NCBI GenBank assembly: GCA_963830885.1
Contig: CAWHOA010000027.1
Location: forward strand, 1-64,000
Source of the DNA: JAIBJN01 sp963830885
Lineage (GTDB): Bacteria > Actinomycetota > Thermoleophilia > Gaiellales > Gaiellaceae
Length of the DNA stretch: 64,000 bases
Direction of reading: 5' to 3'
A program made the position numbers and the translations under genes. Numbering within the stretch: position 1 is the stretch's first letter; each line of letters opens with the position of its first letter. Under the pieces are notes generated by a model, which saw only the letters and a program-made list of their open reading frames with translations, was not told the DNA's origin and did not search any database. This document shows, piece by piece, positions 59,261 through 64,000 of this stretch.

Positions 59261-61129
59261 ATGGCCGTCGTGATCGCCTCCAACCTGCGCAAGGAGTTCG
59301 CAGGCAACCTGCTCTTCGACGGAGTGTCGTTCAAGCTCGAGCGCCGTGATCGGTTGGCGCTCGCGGGACCGAACGGTGCCGGCAAGACGACGCTGCTGCG
59401 CATGCTCACGGGCGAGACGGGCATCGAGGGCGGCGAGCTCGTGATCGAGAAGGGAACGCGCGTCGCGCTGCACGACCAGCGGCCGCCGGTCGAGCGCGAC
59501 CTGAGCCTCCGCGATTACATCCTCTCAGGCGCCTCCGACCTGCTTGCCGCGGAGCGGGAACTGGCGCGCCTGGAGGAGGCGATGGCACAGGGCGCGGCCG
59601 ACCAGGCGACGCTCTCCGCCTATGCGCGCGCCCAGGCGCGACTCGAGCACGCCGGCGGCTACGCCTGGCGCGACCACACGGGCGCGGTCGCCCGGGGACT
59701 GGGCTTTCGCGACGAGGACTTCGACCGGGGGCTCGCGACCTTCTCGGGCGGGGAGCTGACGCGGGCGTCGCTCGCGCGCGCACTGGCCGGAGACCCCGAT
59801 CTGATCCTGCTCGACGAGCCGACGAACCACCTCGACGTGGCGAGCCTCGAGTGGCTCGAGCGCGAGCTGTCGGGCCTCGACGCAGCCTGCATGATCGTCG
59901 CCCACGACCGCTGGTTCCTCGAGGCCGTGACCAACGCGACCCTCGAGCTCGAGGCCGGCCGCTCGACGTACTTCCCGGGCCCGTGGCACGTCTGGCGGCT
60001 GGAGAAGGCCCAGCGGGCCGCGCACGCGCAGAAGACCGCCGCCCGGGTTGCCGCCGACATCGCCCGGCTGGAGCGCTTCGTGGCGCGCTTCCGCTACAAG
60101 AAGACCAAGGCCAAGCAGGCGCAGGCCAAGCTCACGCAGATCGGCCGTCTCTCCAAGGAGAAGGACGAGGCGAGCGCGGAGGCTGCGCTCCTATCACGAC
60201 GCACGCGCGGGCTCGGCTTCGACTTCGGGGAGCCGAAGCGGAGCGGCAGAGACGTGCTCGTGCTCGAGGACGAGCAGGTCGAGGTCGCCGGGCGCCGTCT
60301 GCTCGACCACGTCACCTTCGCCCTCGAGCGCGGCGACCACGTGGCACTCGTCGGCCCGAACGGAAGCGGCAAGACGACTCTGCTGGCGCACGCGGTCGCC
60401 GGCGACTACAAGCTCGGCCACGGCGTCGAGGTCGGCTACTTCTCACAGCACGGGCTCGAGCTCGACGACCGCGGCAGCGTGCTCGACTGCGTCCAGCGGA
60501 TGACCGGCCTGAACCGGCCGCAGGCGCAGACTCTCCTCGGCCGCTTCCTCTTCTCCGGCTGGGAGACCCACATGAAGCAGGTGCGAGATCTCTCCGGCGG
60601 CGAGCGCCGCCGGCTTGGACTGGCGATCCTGGTCACCTCCGGCGCCAACCTCCTCCTGCTCGACGAGCCGACGAACCACCTCGACCTCGACTCGCGCGAG
60701 ACCCTCGAGGCGGCGCTGGAGGGATTTCCCGGGACGGTGCTCCTCGTCTCGCACGACCGCGCGCTCCTCGACGCGGTCGCGCAGCGGACGGCCGCGATCG
60801 AGGACGGCACGGTGCGGGTCTACGACGGCGGCTGGGCGGATCTCGTGCGCGCGCGCGAGGAGCGCGAGGAGCCGAAGCCCGAGCGCGAGCCGAAAGCGCG
60901 CAAGCCGGCGGCCGTCGCGGCGCCCAAGCCTGGCCCTGATCCGCTGGCCGCGATCGAAGCCGAGGTCGAGCAGGCCGAGGCAGAAGTGACCCGGCTCGAG
61001 GAGAAGCTCGCCCTCGACTGGACCGACACCGAGACGATCGCCGCGCACGCGGCCGCCCGGGCGGAGCTCCAGGCCCTGCTCGCCCGCTGGGAGCGGCTGC
61101 TCGAAGGAGTTGGAGGCCCCTCGAGCTAG
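59261..61129 (+). CDS. ABC-F family ATPase
   Basis: 622 residues, two ABC domains and no membrane part. Walker A motifs are GPNGAGKTTLL and GPNGSGKTTLL; signatures FSGGELTRASLARAL and LSGGERRRLGLAIL; Walker B LILLDEPTNHLD and LLLLDEPTNHLD. A basic linker (RFRYKKTKAKQAQAKL) separates the domains and the last 80 residues form a coiled coil. ABC-F proteins act on the ribosome as translation or antibiotic-protection factors; the exact member cannot be told. Confidence 0.9.
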   Translation: MAVVIASNLRKEFAGNLLFDGVSFKLERRDRLALAGPNGAGKTTLLRMLTGETGIEGGELVIEKGTRVALHDQRPPVERDLSLRDYILSGASDLLAAERELARLEEAMAQGAADQATLSAYARAQARLEHAGGYAWRDHTGAVARGLGFRDEDFDRGLATFSGGELTRASLARALAGDPDLILLDEPTNHLDVASLEWLERELSGLDAACMIVAHDRWFLEAVTNATLELEAGRSTYFPGPWHVWRLEKAQRAAHAQKTAARVAADIARLERFVARFRYKKTKAKQAQAKLTQIGRLSKEKDEASAEAALLSRRTRGLGFDFGEPKRSGRDVLVLEDEQVEVAGRRLLDHVTFALERGDHVALVGPNGSGKTTLLAHAVAGDYKLGHGVEVGYFSQHGLELDDRGSVLDCVQRMTGLNRPQAQTLLGRFLFSGWETHMKQVRDLSGGERRRLGLAILVTSGANLLLLDEPTNHLDLDSRETLEAALEGFPGTVLLVSHDRALLDAVAQRTAAIEDGTVRVYDGGWADLVRAREEREEPKPEREPKARKPAAVAAPKPGPDPLAAIEAEVEQAEAEVTRLEEKLALDWTDTETIAAHAAARAELQALLARWERLLEGVGGPSS

Positions 61130-61259
61130 CGCCCGCCGGCTCAAGGAGGCGGCACACGCTGCCGACCTCCCTGGGCATGACGGTGACGCGGATCCTGGCC
61201 TGTCTCGCGGCCGACGGCGGCTCGCTCGACCTGCGGCCCGCGCGCGCCTCGTGGCCCTA

Positions 61260-61832
61260 CTAGGAGGGTTCGGCGAAGGTGGCGATCAGCGCCTCCGCGA
61301 CCACGCGCATCGGCCGGCCGGAAACCTGGCTCGCCCGCCGGAGCCTGGCAAACGCCTCGTCCTCGGTCAGCCCCTCACGCGCCATCAGGAGGCCTTTTGC
61401 CCGCTCGACGACCTTGCGCGTCTGCAGAGCCTCCGAGAGCGACTCCGCTTCCTCGCGCAGCGCCTGGAGCTCGGCATGGCGGGCGCGGGCTGCCTGGATC
61501 GCCGGCAGTAGGTCGGTCTCGCGGAATGGCTTGACGAGGTAGCCGAAGACCCCGGCCTCGACCGCGCGGGCGACGAGCTCGTCCTGGCCGTAGGCGGTGA
61601 GGATCACGATCGGGATCGGCCGGTCGGTGAGGATGCGGCGCGCCGCATCGATTCCGTCGAGCTTGGGCATCTTGACGTCGAGGATGGCGAGGTCCGGCTT
61701 CTCGCTCGCCGCCAGCTCCACGGCCTCCTCGCCGTCACGCGCCTCGGCGACGACCGCGTAGCCGGCGCGCTCCAGGATCTCGCGCAGGTCGAGGCGGATG
61801 ATCGTCTCGTCCTCGGCGACCAGGATCCTCAT
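61260..61832 (-). CDS. pdtaR: ANTAR-domain response regulator (PdtaR-like)
   Basis: 190 residues from ATG 61832, with GGAG 7 bases upstream. Receiver domain: acidic pocket VAEDETIIRLDL, phospho-acceptor Asp in LAILDVKMPKLDG, LTAYGQ and LVKPFRE. The C-terminal ANTAR RNA-binding domain has VVERAKGLLMAREGLTEDEAFARLRRAS. ANTAR regulators act by antitermination on paired hairpins. Paired with the HisKA_2 kinase upstream, as PdtaS/PdtaR in mycobacteria. Confidence 0.88.
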   Translation of the reverse strand: MRILVAEDETIIRLDLREILERAGYAVVAEARDGEEAVELAASEKPDLAILDVKMPKLDGIDAARRILTDRPIPIVILTAYGQDELVARAVEAGVFGYLVKPFRETDLLPAIQAARARHAELQALREEAESLSEALQTRKVVERAKGLLMAREGLTEDEAFARLRRASQVSGRPMRVVAEALIATFAEPS

Positions 61833-62003
61833 CGTCAGCTCCTCGGGAAGAAGTCGGTCCGGAGGCGGCCCACCGGCGCGCTCCTGGCACAGTCTCGCGC
61901 GCCACGCGCGCGCCCGCACCGCAGTAGGCTCAGGCCATGGGGCGGGAGGTGGGGTTTCCCGTGCTAGACGCGAGTATCTGTGGGCCATGCGCAGGAGGCC
62001 GGC

Positions 62004-63413
62004 CTATGCGGCAGGGAAGGCGACCTCGGCCCGCAGGCCGCCGTCGGCGACGAGCAGGAGCTCGCCGTCGAGCTCCTCGCTGACGAGCGCCCGGACGATC
62101 GAGAGGCCGGTGCCTTCCCGGGCCGACTCGTCCCAGCCGCCGTTGTCGGCCACAGTGAGGAGCACGCGGCCGTTGGCACGGCCAAGCTCTACGCGCACCT
62201 CCTCGCCGCCGTGCTCGAGCGCGTTGCCGAGGAGCTCGCAGAAGACGAGTGCGAGCGCCGTCGCGCGCTCGCCGTGGAGCGAGATCGGCTCGAGACGCGA
62301 GCTCACCTGCTTGCCGGCGCCGAGGCCCTGGACGAGCATCGACCGCAGCCGATCGACGAGCTCGCCGAGGTCGACGTCGTCGTCGCGGCGCTCCGTCAGG
62401 ACCTCGTGGACCGCAGCGATGGCGAGAATCCGGTTGACCGAGTCGCCGAGCGCCTTGCGCGGGTCGATGGGATCCGCGCTCGAGGCCTGCAGACGGAGGA
62501 GCGACGCGACCGTCTGGAGGTTGTTCTTGACCCGGTGGTGGATCTCCTGGGCGAGCACGCCGCGCAGCACGGCGCGGCCGTGCTCCAGCGCGACGGCCGC
62601 CTGGCGCGCGATCGAGGCGAGCAGACGGCGCTCCTCGTCGGTGAAGGGGGTGTCGCGATCGCAGACGAGCTCCCCGACCTGGCGGCCCTTCCAGCGAAGC
62701 GGGAAGCGCACGGCATACGCGCCCGGCCGGCCCTCCGGCCAGGCGATCGTGCCGTCCTCGAGGACGAGCGCCGCGCCCGTCGCGGCGACGGTCGAAATCG
62801 TCGTCACGACGATCGCCTCGAGGGACTCCTCCAGGTAGAGCGACTCGGAAACCGCCTCGGAGATCGCCGCCAGCGCCTCGAGCTCCGCCACTCGGCGTTG
62901 CGCGTGGTCGTAGAGCTTCGCGTTCTCGATCGCCTGGGCGACCTGGCCCGCGATGGCCATCAGCAGGTCGATCTCGTCGTGGCTGAACTCGCGCGGCAGC
63001 TCCGTCCGGACGTTCAGCGCACCCTCGAGGCGGTCGCGGGCGAGGATCGGGACGGCCAGGATCGACTGGTACTGCGCCTCGCGCAGGTTGGGGAACTGCT
63101 TGAAGCGTGGATCCAGGTGCGCGTCGCGCGGGATCATCACCGGCGCGCGCTCCGCGGCCGCGGCACCCGTGATCCCTTCCCCGGGGCGCATCTTCGGCAC
63201 CCGGGTCATGTCCTCCACGCGCGTCCCGTGCGACGCGCGGAGGACGAGCTCGTTCGCCGCCTCGTCGTAGAGGTACACGAAGCAAGCGTCGGTCTCGAGC
63301 GCCTCCGCGACCTTGCGGGCGATCAGGTCGAACACCTCGTGGAGGTCGAGCGTGGAGTTCACCGCGGCGATCGTTTCGGTGAGCAGGCGGAGGTGGCGGG
63401 CGGAGCGATCCAC
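62004..63413 (-). CDS. pdtaS: GAF-domain sensor histidine kinase (PdtaS-like)
   Basis: 469 residues from GTG 63413, soluble. An N-terminal GAF domain (about 10-160), a second GAF-like region (about 190-300), a HisKA_2 box EIHHRVKNNLQTVASLL with the phospho-His, and an ATPase domain (FCELLGNALEHGG, GTGLSIVRALV). It phosphorylates the ANTAR regulator encoded downstream. The 171-base gap before that gene holds no other gene that I can support. Confidence 0.85.
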   Translation of the reverse strand: MDRSARHLRLLTETIAAVNSTLDLHEVFDLIARKVAEALETDACFVYLYDEAANELVLRASHGTRVEDMTRVPKMRPGEGITGAAAAERAPVMIPRDAHLDPRFKQFPNLREAQYQSILAVPILARDRLEGALNVRTELPREFSHDEIDLLMAIAGQVAQAIENAKLYDHAQRRVAELEALAAISEAVSESLYLEESLEAIVVTTISTVAATGAALVLEDGTIAWPEGRPGAYAVRFPLRWKGRQVGELVCDRDTPFTDEERRLLASIARQAAVALEHGRAVLRGVLAQEIHHRVKNNLQTVASLLRLQASSADPIDPRKALGDSVNRILAIAAVHEVLTERRDDDVDLGELVDRLRSMLVQGLGAGKQVSSRLEPISLHGERATALALVFCELLGNALEHGGEEVRVELGRANGRVLLTVADNGGWDESAREGTGLSIVRALVSEELDGELLLVADGGLRAEVAFPAA

Positions 63414-63462
63414 GGTGGTCCAACCATTCAAGCAGGGGTTTTGCGGCACCGATAACGACTGC

Positions 63463-64000
63463 GTGACCGTCTCGGCTCCGCCCGCGCCGAAAAGGCCGCC
63501 GCGCCTCGTCCTGCGCTTCGCCATCTACAGCGCCATCTCGCTCGCGCTCGCGTGGGTCGCCATCTTCTGGGTCGTCAGGAGCGAGGCCGAGGAGCGCGGG
63601 CGCCAACAGGTCGCCGACCACGCCGTCGAAGCGGCCGCCAGGATCGCGCCCTCGCTGACGGACGCCTACTTCGCCGGGCCGGTTTCCCCCGCCCGTCAGG
63701 CCGAGCTCGACGCGGTCTTCGAGCGCGAGCTCGTCGGCAATCTCCTGCGGATGAAGCTGTTGACGCCCAAGGGCGTCGTCGCCTACTCGACCGACCACGC
63801 GCAGATGGGCGAGCGAACCGAGGACACGGCCGACCTCCAGGCGGCCCTCAACGGGCAGACCGTGCAGGAGGTCAGCTCGCTCAACGACGACGGCGGCACC
63901 GCCGTCGAGGACGACTCCAAGGCGTTCGAGTCCTACGTCCCCGTCTACACGGGCGACCTGGGCAGGCCGGCGGGCGTCCTCGAGGTCTACGAGGCCTACG
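63463..64000 (+). CDS. Membrane sensor protein, N-terminal part
   Basis: Starts GTG 63463 and runs off the right edge; 179 residues are visible. A membrane helix (about 15-38, LRFAIYSAISLALAWVAIFWVV) is followed by an extracytoplasmic sensor-like domain of Cache character (LLTPKGVVAYSTDHAQMGERT, YVPVYTGDLGRPAGVLEVY). The output domain is outside the window, so it may be a histidine kinase, diguanylate cyclase or chemoreceptor. Divergent from pdtaS. Confidence 0.6.
   Translation, partial: MTVSAPPAPKRPPRLVLRFAIYSAISLALAWVAIFWVVRSEAEERGRQQVADHAVEAAARIAPSLTDAYFAGPVSPARQAELDAVFERELVGNLLRMKLLTPKGVVAYSTDHAQMGERTEDTADLQAALNGQTVQEVSSLNDDGGTAVEDDSKAFESYVPVYTGDLGRPAGVLEVYEAY

Noticed and set aside
61177..61263. 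28-codon frame MTVTRILACLAADGGSLDL... between the ABC-F and ANTAR genes
   Set aside because: Protein-like in look, but too short, with no ribosome-binding site or recognised family; possibly a remnant.

Overview
The window is about 70% GC and densely coded on both strands. Several traits point to an actinobacterium: a tkt-tal-pgi-gnd-zwf-opcA-pgl operon with OpcA, an ANTAR regulator paired with a PdtaS-type kinase, a caa3-type oxidase subunit II, and many GTG/TTG starts with 4-8 base gene overlaps. A deep lineage such as Thermoleophilia would fit, but that is inference. I see no prophage, insertion sequence, CRISPR array or rRNA; there is one tRNA (Arg, CCT).

Layout. 1-24.5 kb is a catabolic region: a partial trimethylamine-dehydrogenase-like gene, a ThDP enzyme plus aminotransferase, a polyamine-type ABC transporter (potD-B-C-A order, minus strand), an M20 hydrolase, a class III aminotransferase, a Rieske oxygenase - TMADH-like flavoprotein - crotonase operon, a MOSC protein, SDRs, a 2-hydroxyacid dehydrogenase, a hotdog thioesterase, a second OYE/4Fe-4S/FAD enzyme, two acyl-CoA dehydrogenases and an NDP-forming acyl-CoA ligase. 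24.6-33.3 kb: an FAD amine oxidase, a histidine phosphatase, a TPP riboswitch with an NCS1 transporter, a PfkB kinase, PhzF, a DUF1080 lipoprotein, an ABC-2 exporter and a DUF4234 protein. 33.3-37.4 kb: tRNA-Arg, a PrpE-like ligase, a HicA-like protein, a lipoprotein and an agmatinase-family enzyme. 37.4-41.6 kb: a damaged gp19-like tail-tube gene, a two-component system with several frame lesions, a Ser/Thr kinase and a D/G/N-rich membrane-anchored protein. 41.7-50.9 kb: 2-oxoglutarate dehydrogenase E1, a DUF4395-thioredoxin protein, ctaC-ctaD-ctaB plus a 39-residue membrane protein, and an amidase. 51-59.2 kb: the sugar-phosphate operon. 59.3-64 kb: an ABC-F ATPase, a PdtaR/PdtaS-like pair and a partial sensor protein.

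Strongest new signals. (1) Direct repeats of CTCATC spaced exactly 11 bases lie upstream of both the Ser/Thr kinase and the D/G/N-rich protein, with an opposite-strand pair facing the adjacent OmpR-type two-component genes, suggesting a small self-contained regulon. (2) Two palindromes TACCT-N3/4-AGGTA lie 86-89 bases before the Rieske and acyl-CoA dehydrogenase starts. (3) About fifteen genes have a TANNNT box 5-11 bases before the start codon, which implies widespread leaderless transcription. (4) Two genes appear to start at CTG.

Caution: at least nine genes carry single-base frame lesions, including core metabolic genes. Most are probably sequence errors rather than true pseudogenes, so each is annotated over its full homologous span.
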